The notes under the pieces were generated by a model that did no database searches, had not been told where the DNA came from, and was given only the letters and a program-made list of their open reading frames with translations. A stretch of 64,000 nucleotides of DNA from Caenorhabditis remanei (lineage: Eukaryota; Nematoda; Chromadorea; Rhabditida; Rhabditidae): assembly GCF_010183535.1 (NCBI RefSeq), contig NC_071328.1:7068001-7132000 (forward strand), written 5' to 3'. Below, piece after piece: positions 38,217-51,194 of the stretch. The first letter of the stretch is position 1, and every line of letters begins with the position of its first letter. A program made the position numbers and the translations under genes.

Positions 38217-41200
38217 TTATTGATTCTGATTACATGTTGAAGAAGAGCAACATTCCTTTTTCTCTTCTTTTTCCTTCTTTTCTTTTCCATCTTCTTTTGG
38301 CAGTTGAGGTGAATTTGGTTCAGATTTTGACATGAGACGAGAGCTGGAGCATCTAAAAGAATGGAAGTTTGGAAATTATAAAATCTCAGATAATGTAAAG
38401 AGGAGACAGAGAATCACTATGATAAAAAAGCTTTCCTTTTCCTTACTCACCTTCTCAAACTGAGACTTGAGAAGAGTGGAGTGCACTTGAGCATGTCTTT
38501 CAATTGAATTGATTCATAATTCTCAATTGATTCCTGGAACTTCTCAATCCATAACTCCTTATCTGCTTTGTCAGCAGCTTGCAAAGTGTAGATACCAACG
38601 ACTTGATAATATCGAGTCAGATGGATTATGACGAATGCGAATTTCAGAGACACTGAAATGAACATCTGGTAAGGGACAACATTTAAGAAATGGATGAGGG
38701 TAAACTAGGTTGAATGTATTTATGTGTTCACGGATAACGGGGATTGCACATGCTATGGATGGAATAGTTTCGAAAATGTTTTCTTGTATCCTTCAAATTT
38801 CATAATCTAAAGTTCAACGTCTACATATCAAGCTTACAGTTCGGGTGCCAGTTTAGAAGATCTGAATACAATTTCTGTTTTTGCATTGTGCAAAGCGAGC
38901 ACATAGTTTCCGAAAATTGTAGTTTAATACTTAACCAGAAGACACATTTGCTGGAAAATCCCATCTCCTACTTACTTGGAGTGGCCTGATCATTGGAATC
39001 CGCATCACAGAAGACACAAGAATCCAAGGGAACCGGTTGTCGTTGAACTATGTAATGCTCGGATTTGCCGAGCGGTACTCCTTTCTATATAGAAATAATA
39101 GGGCTTAATACAACACCCATAAGTCTTTGTAGCTCACCACTTTCAACTTCGACGCGCATTTCTTGGTTTTTGTCAGTACGAACATATCATTGAAAAGGAA
39201 TGCATACATATCAACCGTCCTTCCATTCTCCACAAGTTCCAGTGGTCCTTCATGGATCAGTTTTCGACGTGGATGAGCCAACAGATTCTCACAGAATTGA
39301 CGGGAAAGTGCGACGCGGAGGAACTGAATATAACGATGTGATTATGAAATCCCAAATTTGAGAAGAAATGTAAAACACATCATGAAAAGAACTCACATCA
39401 GGAATGTATGACTTTGGTTCCAGTTCACTGATATTCGGCCATACAACCTGAGTCTGCAACTGCTGCAATCTCTCGAAATTATGCAACCACTGTACACTGT
39501 CATCTATCGATCGAAGTGATTCAGTCATCGTATCAATCACTTTCTCCACTTTTCCCTTGCTCTCCTCATCTTCTGATCTTTTGTGAATTTCTCTGAGAAG
39601 GATCGGAAGTCGAGTTATCCTCTGAAGTGGAGCAATCAGAAGATCTTCCAATTGAAGACGGAAACATCGTTCATCTGCCAAGCATATCCGCTCGAACTCT
39701 GTGAATCTTTCTTCTTTTTGACGAATTGATCCCAGGTACTCCATAGTTGCCTTGTAGTTGATACAGTATGCTTGATAAGCAGAGATTGTTGAGGGTCCTT
39801 TCGAGAACTGAAATTTCGAATATACAGGTAAATTTCAAATGTCTCTGAAACGTACCTTTTCAAACAAGTCGACCACCAATTGCGTACAATCCCAGACTTC
39901 CTTATCCACCGTACTCAGCAATGAGAGAAATGACTGACAGAATGTTCGGGATATTCTGAAAATGAAAAAATGAATGTCACCACCCTCAAATAAAAAAGGA
40001 ATTTAAATTAAAACCTGCAAAGTTGATCCAAATTTCCAAAGAGGAGGTCAGGCTCGACAAGTAGGAGACATCCTTCGACTTGACATCTCTTCAACGGTTC
40101 CTTGTAAACATCACGGAGAACGAAAAGCTGACGATAGAGAAAGACGAGTTCTGTGTGGAAAAGTTCCCAGACAGCTTGAAGATATTTTTGTTTCGCTGGA
40201 GGGAGAGTTGATGTCTCGTCTCCTAGAAACATTTCCTCGTACGAGACCGGCTGAAACATTGAAAACACACTTTTGAAATGGAGTAACAGGATGGAAGAAA
40301 CAAAAGGATTTGACATAAATCAAAAGTGAGTGTATCGCTAGTTCAACGTACCAATAACTTTTCCAATTCATCATCCTCGATCTCATGATCTTTCGAAGTC
40401 TCCAATGCAGCCTGTACATGCTTTATGATCTCCCGCCTCTTTGCTCTACCAGACCACTCGTAAAGCCTCTTCAGAATCCATGGCGACCGATTCTTCTGAG
40501 GCTCCGAAGCTTCCGCGTAGAAGGCTTGAGAGGCTATAGTAGCACGTTGGAGATCTGAAAGAATAGAAAATTCTAGAAGTTCAAAAAGAAGATGTCTAAT
40601 GGGCAAAGTGGTACAAATGTAGAGGTGGGTTGTAATGTGCTAGTGGGTGTTTTGAGAAAGAGAGCATCGATCAACAATGATTTTACAGAACAAGCTTCTC
40701 TCTATGTAGCATACTGTTATTCAGTTCGTGAGAAGCAAATGAGTACTAAGGGAAATTATAATTTATTTTGTTTTCATGAATGTTTCCAGACTCTACATTT
40801 TCATTAGCATACAATATAGACAATTGGAAAACAAAACCTACCGATAGCCGTAATTTTATTAGAATCTGAAATTGTTTTTTGTTGCCTTGAAACACAATTC
40901 GAACTAGAACTAGCTATAATTTTCACTCGCCCTTCCTAAACTACATATACACAAGATTCATATCTCAACTCACCAGCCAAAAGTCCGCCACCTGAACTGA
41001 TTGCTCGATTGAACAAATGACTTTCATTCGGAGAGATTTGTACATGTGGAACTATGATAACATTATCAGATGAACAACATCCTTGACTCGAAGTCTCTTG
41101 ATTTTCGCTTGGTTGATCCGGAATGATTGCATGACGACGAGAGAGTTGCTCTTTGTTTGGATGGATTGTTTGAGGTTCTCCTTCTTCTGGCTGAAAAATA

Positions 41201-44200
41201 AAAATTGTTCTGAGGGAGTATGTATATCGAATCTTCCTTTTCATTTGACTATTCGTCCCAAACCACCAGTCACTTTACCACCTTTCAATATCAAATACCT
41301 TATCCCCACAACCATCAAATACCTCTGAATATCTTATCAGCGGTGTGAACAATTGTAGATCGACCATTCGTGGAATTTTCTAGAAAATCAGAGAATCCCA
41401 AAAAATCCGAAAAAAAAGCAGAAGACGAAAAAGGAAAAAGTTGCACAGTGAGGAGAGAATAAGAATAATTACTCGACTCTTCTTCTCAATTTTCTCTTTT
41501 TTTGCTGGATATATACGTAGTACATACGACACTTTTGTGACCAATTATCAGAACAAAATGAAGAGAGAATTAGAGAAAAAGAAGAGCATATTTCTGCACT
41601 TCACATATGGAGGTCCCAGGATTATATTTAGAAAAAAAGAGAAAGAAAGAGAAAAGTGTTCGATTAATTATTTATGAACAGAGTAGTGGAAAAGAAGTAA
41701 AAAGAGTGAATTGATAAGTTGGTGGTCTATGTTGAAAGAGTATTTAGAACAGTTCATGAACTGTTTATTTCTAGCTGGAGATCTCTCAAGGCTACAATTT
41801 GAAAAAGGACAACTCTTAAAATTGGAAGACTGAAAATCGACGATTTCTTGACCATCCGGATTTCTGATTTCAGATTTTTGCGGCTACTTTCAGAAAATCC
41901 ATCAAATAATTGGCTCATTCAAAATTCTGTTACACGTTCTCAATATCAGAAATCACCAGACTCTGCTTCTACATCTCAACTAAAAGTGAGAAGACCAGTT
42001 CCGTCTTTTCGGTGATTTTTTGACCTGAAATCTGATTCAAACAAGGAAAAAATATTCAGACTTATTAGTAACGCCAAAAATCAGAGTATCTTCTCTTTAG
42101 ACCGAAACCACCACGTCACAGACATTGCCCTTTTCAGTTGCCACAGAAAAATTGAGTAAGTAGAGCGGAGCGGAGCAAGAATTGGAGAATTATTACTTAT
42201 TCATCTCCTACCAAAAAAATAATGTCTATACATAGTATTGGGCTTCATTGAGCACGATATAAGAAAAAGAAGAATAGAGGTGTAATGAGATATGGAATAA
42301 ATATGGAAATGAGAAAAAATTGTAAATGGGGCTGTAAAAAAGAAAAACAAATATGTCAGGGGTATTTATTTTGTTTTATTGAATTGGGGTACGTGTTCTT
42401 GGTGTCTAGAGTTGGAAACTAGACAAGCTTGTAGTAGTGTTCGAATTGAATATGATGAAGGACAAAAAAAATTGTTAAGTACTATCGAGGAACGATGTGA
42501 GATTGACTGTCTTTCGTCCTAAACACCTCCTTATATACAATTTTACAATCTCCAAGAACACAATTGTAGACAGAGTTGATAAAAGTGGGCGGAGTCTGTG
42601 TTCCGTATGACGCAAGTCGACACATTCCCTATGGAAATTTGAATTTCCCGCCTTCCGTCTAGAAGAAAAAGGGAAGAGAAAAAGTGACTAACACCATCAA
42701 CTCAACGTGATTTGATTATGATGAATACGATATGTAATAGTTTGAGATTTTAAAAGTGATTTCAGATATCCGCTATGAAATGGAATGGGAATAGGGAAAC
42801 ATCCAAAAAAAGAAAGATGGCGACTTTTCTAAAATTATGCGATCTTATTGAATCTTTTGAGAAAGGTGGAAGTCATATTAGGAGATACTTTTGTGTGTCC
42901 ACCTTTATAGAAAATCATGATATGAAAACGTTGGAAAAACAGTTCCAACCTGTTCGGAATAATGAAAAAGTTTCAAAAAACAGCTGAGTGTCTCTTTTGG
43001 TTAACTCACGAGGAGTAGCCAATGGAATACGTAATGTGAGTGGGAGGGAGAAGAGACGTAAACACTTTTTCTTCCTTTCTAGAGAAAATGAATGAATATT
43101 TGATACGATTTCGGGGGCAAGAAAACCTGACAAACTCTCATCTCTCCCTTCTTCTGATTTCTCGCATCTCCTAATTATCGCTCCGAGTCCTAATGTGTCA
43201 AATTTGTGCTCAAGCTCCGCCCACTCTCTCTTGTTTTCCGAGTATTTCATGCTGATGGATATTCAGAAAATCGGAGAAGAAAAAGGAAAAGGATGGGTGG
43301 AAGAGCAAAAGTACGTGAGAAAAAGGGATGAATTATCTGAAAATAGAATATATGAAACGAATAAAATGTTATGAGGAAGTGTTTTATGGAAGTCTGGAAG
43401 TAGTGCAGAAGGTTTTCCAATTGAGACTTTCAGATAGATTCTATAGTAACCAAATGATTTTTTATTAATATTTTCCGGTTGGCTGAAAGTTAGTCGGAAG
43501 ACTATAGCAGGAAGAGATTGCAGAGAAACGAGATTGTCTGATATCTTTATCTGATATCTGATATCTTTTCTTTCAGAATCAGATTCCGATCAACTGCTTC
43601 AATCCCCAAATAACCACCCAAAAATAGGCCAAATCCTGGGAAGACGTCTGAAATGGAATTCTCGGAAAGCTAGATAGAGTAAGTATTAAAAAATAAGTAT
43701 TTCCTTTCATAGTTTTTTCTTCCTCGACTAATTCAATCCTAGTGCATCCTTCCTGATCTTCTATTACTAAAAAATAAATTTTGACTGAATTTGTCTCATG
43801 GGAATCAAAAATCATTTTTTGATAGTTCAAATAGTTTTAGAAAAGAAAAAGAAAAGTGATAAAGTATGATCAAAAACGCAGTATTCAAAAACTGAAAATA
43901 AACTCAATTCCAGCACAATTTGTATCTGTCGATTGTTTTCCAACAATGGCAAAATGAAATAAAACTGATTTCGTCACTTTTTCTGACCTGCAATACGTTT
44001 TTGCAAAATGAAAAAATAGAATTCTGAATTGAAGTTTTACTCCAAAAATGATCAAGTGATTTTTTGTTATCAGGTTTAGAGCATAGGAAAGCTACCGTGT
44101 CTGACTTCTTTGTGACCTCTACTTCTTGATTTATTCTTATCGAACTATTACAATTGGATAATCGAATTGAATAAAACCGGGAACTTTAGAGAAATAAAAG

Positions 44201-45613
44201 TAAGAGGAAGAATAGTTCAGAATTGAAAATGAAGGGTAATCCAAATTGAATGCCGTCAACAAAAAACATCAAAAGGGAATAGGGAAAATGGAATGCAAAT
44301 CTTCCATAGGGATGTCGTCTTCTAAAACCAATTTTCGACGGACGACGTCTTCAGAAGACTCAGAAAAAGACGTTTTGACGCCAGAAGACACACACGAACC
44401 ACTTACGGAACCATTGGGATGGTGTCCTATTACGATGGGATGTTTCAAAAAAATTGGAAAAAAAGAAAAGGCGCAAATTGATCAGAATCGGGTTACAGAG
44501 AGGAAATGGGATGATGTTTTCTGAATTCCAAAAAAGCAGTTTTCTCTAGTTCTGAGAGATTCAAGATCAAAGAATCGCTAGAAAATTAAAAAGTAGAGGG
44601 CGCAGAGAAGACATAAACTCTCGTATCTCTGCGAACTCTTCATCTATCAAAAGTGATGAGAACTAAAAGAGAATAACATTTCAGAAAGGCTATGCATTTT
44701 GCTTGAAAACAAAGAACAAACAGGTAGCAAGAAGAGAATGGATACAGGAAGAAGGACACCATGAGAAAGGAAAAAGGAAGGAAATGAGACCCATTTCGGT
44801 TGAGAAGAGGTCCGAAATGTTCCTGGATGCAAGTACGCTCTAATAGAAAAAACCAGAAACGAAGAAAATACCTGAAAAATTTTAATTTAAAAAAATCAAA
44901 AACTAACCTTCCGCCAAACTCCAACACCGACTGGACTTCTTTCCAGGACTCGAGGTGTAAACATTTTTTTCCAAAATTAGAAAATTCAGAAAATTTCCAA
45001 CTTCTTTCTTGACACAAAATACAGACCGAATATACGAAAATGAGAAGCAGCTGGAATTTTTTCTGGTTGTTTGGTTCGATGGCGACAAAAATGTTTTGTG
45101 ACAATGAAATGAAAAAAGAAATGAGGAGAGGGGAGGAGAAATGAATCAGAAGGAACAGAGGCTGTAAATGAGGAAGAAAAATAACTGGAATTTTTTGATT
45201 TTGAGGCAGAAAAAACAGCACAAGAACTACAAAAACCGTCACTTTTTGATCTAGAAGAACAGAGAGAAGATGAGTTTTTATGACTGATAGGAAGGAATTC
45301 AATTCAAAAGCAAGTTTCGCTCCGCCCACTTGTTTGGTTTTTTTCTTGATTTTTGTCTTCAGAATTTGTCTTCAGAATTTTTATTACTATTTTTCAGTTA
45401 TTTCTGACCAACTTCTTTTCAGTTCTTGCTGTTGCCATGCTCCGAGTCGTGTCACTCTCTTTCCCCGATAAGCCAAACTTGAAATGGCTGGATACTGTCA
45501 TTGGCAACTTCTACCCGATACGAACCAATTAAAAAAAAAAGACTAACCGGTTTAATGAGTTGATTCCCACGTAAATGATGGAATAGAGTGAGAGCCGGTG
45601 CTTCACTTGTCAT
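38217..45613 (-). CDS. Rho guanine-nucleotide exchange factor (DH-PH)
   Basis: Nine well-supported minus-strand exons (41190-40974, 40554-40352, 40250-40015, 39955-39856, 39807-39397, 39323-39138, 39084-38976, 38652-38451, 38352-38217) give 599 aa. A tentative first exon, 45613-45548 (MTSEAPALTLFHHL, ending in the right phase), would make 621 aa. The DH domain spans about residues 177-400: it opens with YLQAVWELFHTELVF and includes APLQRITRLPILLREI, the conserved DH core. A PH domain follows (about 425-545), with HEGPLELVENG, AFLFNDMFVLTKT and the closing IYTLQAADKADKELWIEKF. The C-terminus is Lys/Glu-rich with a short Cys-Ser cluster (KKECCSSSTC). Function: GDP release from Rho-family GTPases at the membrane, so cytoskeletal control. 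The first intron would be about 4.4 kb, so other 5' exons or isoforms are likely. Confidence 0.85.
41191..45547. other. long putative first intron of RhoGEF gene
   Basis: No well-supported exon was seen. It contains an exact 18-bp palindrome (41748-41765), a short tandem TCTGATATC repeat near 43537-43568, GGGCGGAGTC-type motifs near 42590 and 43206, and a polar 92-codon plus-strand open frame at 44246-44524. It may include alternative promoters for the RhoGEF. Confidence 0.45.
41748..41765. repeat. exact 18-bp palindrome
   Basis: AACAGTTCATGAACTGTT reads the same on both strands. It could bind a dimeric factor; AGTTCATGAACT resembles an inverted AGTTCA half-site pair of the nuclear-receptor type with no spacer. 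No function is shown. Confidence 0.55.
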
Positions 45614-48600
45614 TTGATCGGCGGCTGGAGACTCCGTATTTTTGGTGAAAGACTCCGTTGTGTCCGTGTATTTAGTTTGGTTTCACAACACCTACAAATC
45701 AAAAAAAAGTGAAAAAATAAGAATTCGGGTAGAAAAGATTCGAGAAAAGAAGATGAGAGGGTGGGCCTGGAAATGATACTAATTAGGGAGGGCGAGAAGG
45801 TTTTCCAAGAAAAGAAATGAAAATTGAGAAAGTGGAAAATGGGAAATATGGTAATTGGAGAGCAACTCAATTATTTGATATTTTAGGCATACTGTAACAT
45901 AATTGGGATTAGAAACCTTCTTTTTCAAGTTTAGAGCATGAATATGTTTATTGGAAAGTTTGTTCCAAAATAAGAGTAAGGATGATAATGATATCATTCA
46001 AATAGAAATAAAATGTCTAGACATGGGTTCTTTAAGGATATGTCTTTGTGGGATTATGGTATGATGTCGGTCTCCTGGAGACATCCCATGTGCTCATCAT
46101 TCTCAGATTCAATGTGGACAAGGAACGACTTGTTTTTATTAAAGTTAACGATATTTCTGTAATGAAATAAATTTGAAAAAAGTCAGTTAGACAAAAACCC
46201 TAGTCAACACATAGATGCTCACACATACAAACTGACAAATTCGACACTTTGGACACACGAAATTGGATGAGTAGGAGACAAGTAAAAAAGGGAGAAGCAA
46301 GAGACGTCAAGGACCCCATGTGTGTACATCTGAATCTGGAGGGAGATGAGGAGCCTGTTAATTTGCACTCGGAAATAGAAAAAAAAGGTTTTTTCTCATT
46401 CGAATTTTTTTGGATGCTTATGGACCAGAAGTGGACCCCCGGAACTTGCCGAAATTGCAACCAGGAAAATGGGATCGACGGGTTTCTTTTTCAATCTGAA
46501 AATGGAGAAAGAAGCAGAAACAACAATGAGTCTATATGGAAATTTCAGCTTATCAACAGTTGCTGGTTCAAAAACTTGCTCCATTCACTTGCTGATTCAA
46601 CCTATTCCGAGAGGAAGAGAAGCGAGATATTATCTGCGCTCTCTTCATGATCTTAAACTTATCGATAGAGCGCAGTAGCATCCCCACCGATTCAATGAAC
46701 TCAAAACGGATGAGTTTAGTTTGAAATTCTCAAAACTTCATGTTACTTTTCGAAAAGAGCATGAAAAGTGCAGAATCTGAGTGTGTGCACTTTGTATGCT
46801 CTTGTCTATAAATAATTACACTTTCCTTTGAGCAAAAAAAGAGCGTGCCAATAAATAACTGCGGTCCCATGTCATAACTCCGTGAAGAAAATGAATGAAG
46901 GGTCCCCTTTTTTGCAGGGATTGTTTATTCTCGTCGGAATTATTCGATCTAAATATCTCGTTTTTGACACTATTATTCCGACTACTATGTCGAGGCTTAA
47001 AACTACAGTTTTCGTTTTTTTTCGATCATCTTTTCGGTCTCGAAAGTTAACATTCAGAAGTTTTGATGACTAAAAAGCACGAGAAAATCGAAATGCGGAG
47101 CAAAATGATTTAGATTTCAAATAAATACTTGTTTTGTAGTAGTTGTGAGTATAATAAGTGGTATTGAGTAGGAGTAGATTACGAAAAAGAAAAATAGGAA
47201 AAAGGAGAAAAAAGAGAAATGGTAACTAAGGAGTGAAGTTGAAGAAGAAGAAGAAGTTGCCTATGGTGAGAGCTTTCGAAGTGAGCTCTCGAATACAACA
47301 ACACGCGGATTTCTTCTTCTCGAGCAAAGAGAGAGTATACCTATCAATTAAGTATTTCGAAAAATGGAGTTGTGTGCCCAGAGAAGAAGTTTCGTAAGAA
47401 GTTGGAGTGGGAAAGAAATCAATGATACTCGAAAAGAATGAGAAGAAGAAAACTGTTCAAACCAGAATGATGATAGTGGAGATTCAAACTACACGGATGA
47501 CATTGACCGAATCAGATAATTCCAAATTATAACAGACTCGACTGATAAAGTTAAACGAATTGATGGGCTCACACTGTTTATCTTGATGAATTCTGAAACA
47601 GTTACAACTACAAAAACTGCAGAACTCTCAAAAAAACGGTGGAGTTCTGAAAGAAATGCAAAAGTGACCCAGTATTTTTAAAAGTCCAACGAAAACGTGA
47701 AAAATAAATAAAAGTGAAGAATGTGAAGGTAAGGACTTTCACTTTGTCTCTGTGTGCTCTGCCAACAACTTGTCACTTGCCATCATCATCATCATCTCCT
47801 TCTACTTCTTCTTTTTCCTCCCGACGTCTTCTGACTCCTTCTTCTTCTTATACTTCTACAACTTCTTGTTCATCGTCAAACTCATCAAGTCCCTCTGAAA
47901 TTCTAAACTTGGCCAACAAAACAACGACGACAACGAGTTTCAAATTTACACACACACAGGAGACGTAAAAAGCTCATTAATTGGGGGCGAAAGAAGAGAG
48001 AAAAAGAGAAAAAAGAGAAGCCGAAGAGGACTGAAAATAAAAAAGAAGAGGAAACAGAAGTATAAGAAGCAGAAGATGACAGAAGACGTGAAGAAGAAGA
48101 AGACACAACGACGGATATGTATATGTAAATATGTTTGGAATGAGTAGAAAAGAAGAGATTCCTATTGAATGTGACATTTTTAATGTTGGACGAAATGAAG
48201 AAGAAGAAGAAGGTTAGTCGTTTGGAAATTTTGCTCATGTTTGTACGGGCCGGGCCCTTGATTAGAATGAGATGTTCGTGGTCTATTCGGATTCTTCTAA
48301 ACTCTTCTGGCTATAACCAAAACCGAAATATTTTCCGTGAGTTCAAGTTTTCGGCTGTCACTATGGACAGTGTCCATTCATCAGTTAGTCGTCAAGAAAA
48401 TATCCACAATTCGAAAATTTTAATACTATTGAAGAGGTAAAAACTATATGAATAGCTTCACAGCAAACACAATCTTGATCTATAAACCTTTCCACTGGAA
48501 CGGTGAAAACTTACAATAAAAACAAGATAACGGTTTTATTTTTAGTGGGTTTTTAACTTATTGGGAAGGTAAGTGTCAAAAAGGTCGAAACCAAAACTCA

Positions 48601-49661
48601 CAAAAAATAATACAAAATAGATTCTACCTTTGGCAGGTCAAACATTTCGAAATTTGATATTCTCTAGCCTCGTAGAAAAGGACGCTTCCGATTTACCGAC
48701 GAAAAAGAATCCAAAAAAAGAAAATCCAGGATTTCCTATAATGGGTAAAACGGAAAGACTCACATAAATTCATCTCTTCTTTTTCCTTTTTCTGTCTGCG
48801 TCTCTAGTTTATCACACACTATTTTTCATTCATTTAATTGACTGAATTTTAAATTAGGAGAAGTTTTCCGAATGGAAAGGATAAAAGGAGTTGGTTGGAA
48901 AAGAGAGGATTTGGAACTTTTTATTTCGGTTTAGCGAGAATTCAATTACTTTCTCATGGATTCATTTTATTATCAAAAATACCTAACTCAAGGGAAAGTT
49001 TTGACTGTTAGAGAGCAAAATAACTGGAAGATTTTCATGATTTTTCACTCCGAAAATAAATGTTTTCCGAGGATGGTGGCCTCTTTGTTCTCATTTCATC
49101 TATAAACAAATCTTAATGAAAAAACGAAAAAAAAATCAACATTCACAAAGACATAGAACACTTTTCTTGATTTTAAATTCCTCTTGCGAAACCAGAAGTC
49201 TAAAATGATATCTCCCTTCGGGTAACCGATTTTCAATTCAATTTAATAATCAAAAGTGCTCAATTCGAAAACACAAAAAAACTGAAATCCCTAAATAACA
49301 ATAAACGGAAGGCTAGGCTGAAAAACAATGTGAACCTGAACGCATTCAGGGCATTTATTCTTTTTTTTTTCATTCAGATGACACAACGGGAATGAGAAAT
49401 AAAAACATTGAGATGAACGTACGAAATATGGGAAACGTGGAAAGAAAGACGGGCGGGGGAAAAGAAAAAAAGAAAATGAGAGGAGCCATGACATACGATA
49501 TTTGAACCAATAGAGTAAAAGACATGATGGGAGGAAGGATGTCTCGAGAACTATGATGACCAATTTATCATAAATTTTTCTTCAAACTTTATTCAGATTT
49601 CCTGGTCAACTTTGAACTTTTCAAATTGATAATTTATATTAGATGATTTGTATTTATTGTA
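45614..49661. other. intergenic upstream of RhoGEF, downstream of collagen
   Basis: No supported gene was seen. Pyrimidine- or purine-rich microsatellite-like stretches occur near 47235-47275 and 47780-47880 (ATC and TTC runs) and 48000-48120. A 133-codon plus-strand frame at 46249-46650 lacks coding character. A minus-strand AATAAA at 49588-49593 may serve the collagen gene. Confidence 0.45.
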
Positions 49662-50700
49662 TCAGTTCAAAATATCATAACGATTACGCTCTGGACATCT
49701 GCAATACGTACCATCTTTACCTGGAAGCCCAGGCGAACCAATCTGAAAATCGTTACTTTATCACAAGGTGCACTCTACAACATACCTTCCCGGGAGCCCC
49801 TGATCTCCCATCAATCCCTTTCAGCCCACTTTCTCCAGATTCTCCAACTTTTCCAGGTTCACCTGCTTTCCCAACTGCTCCTGGAGACCCTTTGGACCCT
49901 CTACATCCTTCATCTCCTCGTCTTCCTTGTTTCCCTGGTGCAGATATAATTCTCACTGCATCCATTCCATCCATCCCAGGCTCTCCAGGACCTCCATCTA
50001 TTCCACTGTGACCTGGTAAACCAGGCGGGCCAACCGGACCTATTGTGTCTGCTCCGTCGGGGCCTGGTGCTCCAGGTTGGCCAGGGAAACCAGGCTCTCC
50101 AGGTGACCCTAAATCTCCTGGTGAGCCTGGAGGGCCAGCAGGGCAACGGATGCAACCCGTAGGTGACATATCTGAAATATTTTACAATTTCTGAGGGACG
50201 GAAAATAAGATGTACTGACCAATATCCATATTACTGTGCCCATTATCTCCGTCCATACCATTGATTCCGTTTGTGCCTGGTAAGCCATCCAGACCTAAAT
50301 TCTTACTGAGAAAATCACTTGAAATGTTTCATAAAAGCTTACCTGGTTCTCCAGTTGCTCCCTTCTTTCCAATCGGGCATTTCTGCGATACAGAAATTGA
50401 GCAAGAGCAAATACTTGGGTGTGAAGAATAACCTCTGAAATTAACTTCTTTACTAGAAAATTTACAAAGAATTGAATCTTGTTCTTAAATTTTTCTCACA
50501 AAACAAAAATACCTTTTCTCCCTTCTTTTGTTCAGTTCCAGCTCAGTCAATTCTTTGGTCAAACTCTTCATTCTACTTTTGTATTCTTCATTAGCATAAA
50601 TAAAACCATCATCCATGCTTGAAATCTCATGTAAAATTTGAAAAAAGTGGTAAATCAAGAATACTAGTGGACATGAGACTGAGAACATTAGCATCTTCAT
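49662..50700 (-). CDS. cuticle collagen
   Basis: Five minus-strand exons (50700-50513, 50434-50343, 50294-50220, 50171-49786, 49742-49662) give 273 aa. The N-terminus has a membrane or signal-anchor segment (about 5-23) and a coiled region. Residues 59-63 are RREKR, the furin-type processing site of nematode cuticle collagens. A Cys-containing stretch, [11 protein letters not shown], follows, then Gly-X-Y blocks ([19 protein letters not shown] and a longer block in exon 4) broken by the Cys pair CIRC. A short tail with CRCPE ends the protein. These proteins trimerise, are secreted by epidermis and form the cuticle. A divergent collagen starts 494 bp away. No numbered col gene was assigned. 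Confidence 0.93.
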
Positions 50701-51194
50701 CTCGGCATTTTTTAGAAATTCTGTGTATACTGTCTCATTTTATACCCTCAATTCTTCAAAAACGAGTAAATGGACTTTCCACTTTTCCGAATGTATTCAA
50801 GACTGAACAATCCCTTTAATCATTCTCATGATTCTCCAGATTCTTCTAATTACTGATGATGATGATAGAGAAAAAAGGGAGAAGCAAAAAAGGAGAAAGT
50901 GACCGGGAGAAAGAGAGAGAGAAACGAAGAGAGAGATCCGTGTTTTTGGGTCACTCTCATCACATAATCGCTTTCGTTTTCGTGTATTCCCGACGGTTTT
51001 TCCGTTGTTTCCCTTTAGTTTTCTTTTTTCTTCTGATAAGAATATTTTGAGTGTTCTATCTAGTTTTAGAAGTTTCAAACCACTCTTTGATTTATTTCTT
51101 CTCATTTACTCGTTTTTATTTTATTCAAACTGTTTCTGTCCCCATTTTCCTCCACAAACACATACAACTTTCAGCCTTCCGCAACTCGGTTACA
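50701..51194. promoter_or_regulatory. shared divergent promoter of two cuticle collagens
   Basis: The 494 bp between the two collagen start codons must hold both promoters. It has a GA-rich run (about 50866-50938, many GAGA) and a T/C-rich run toward the plus-strand gene. CAACTTTCAG at 51165-51174, about 20 bp before the plus start, is a good acceptor for a trans-spliced leader. Confidence 0.6.

Noticed and set aside
38845..38915. Possible alternative PH-domain exon in RhoGEF (minus, ending before GTAAGC)
   Set aside because: No AG acceptor precedes it in a usable frame, and splicing 38976 directly to 38652 gives a continuous, convincing PH strand.
44640..45329. 229-codon minus-strand frame
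   Set aside because: Phe/Leu/Ser-rich translation of purine-rich DNA, lacking an initiation or splice context.
46249..46650. 133-codon plus-strand frame
   Set aside because: No motif, no nearby splice-compatible exons, and several other frames overlap it on both strands. Not enough to call a gene.
47700..48240. Frames of Ser/Thr or Lys/Glu runs
   Set aside because: They come from trinucleotide-like TTC/ATC and GAA-rich low-complexity DNA.
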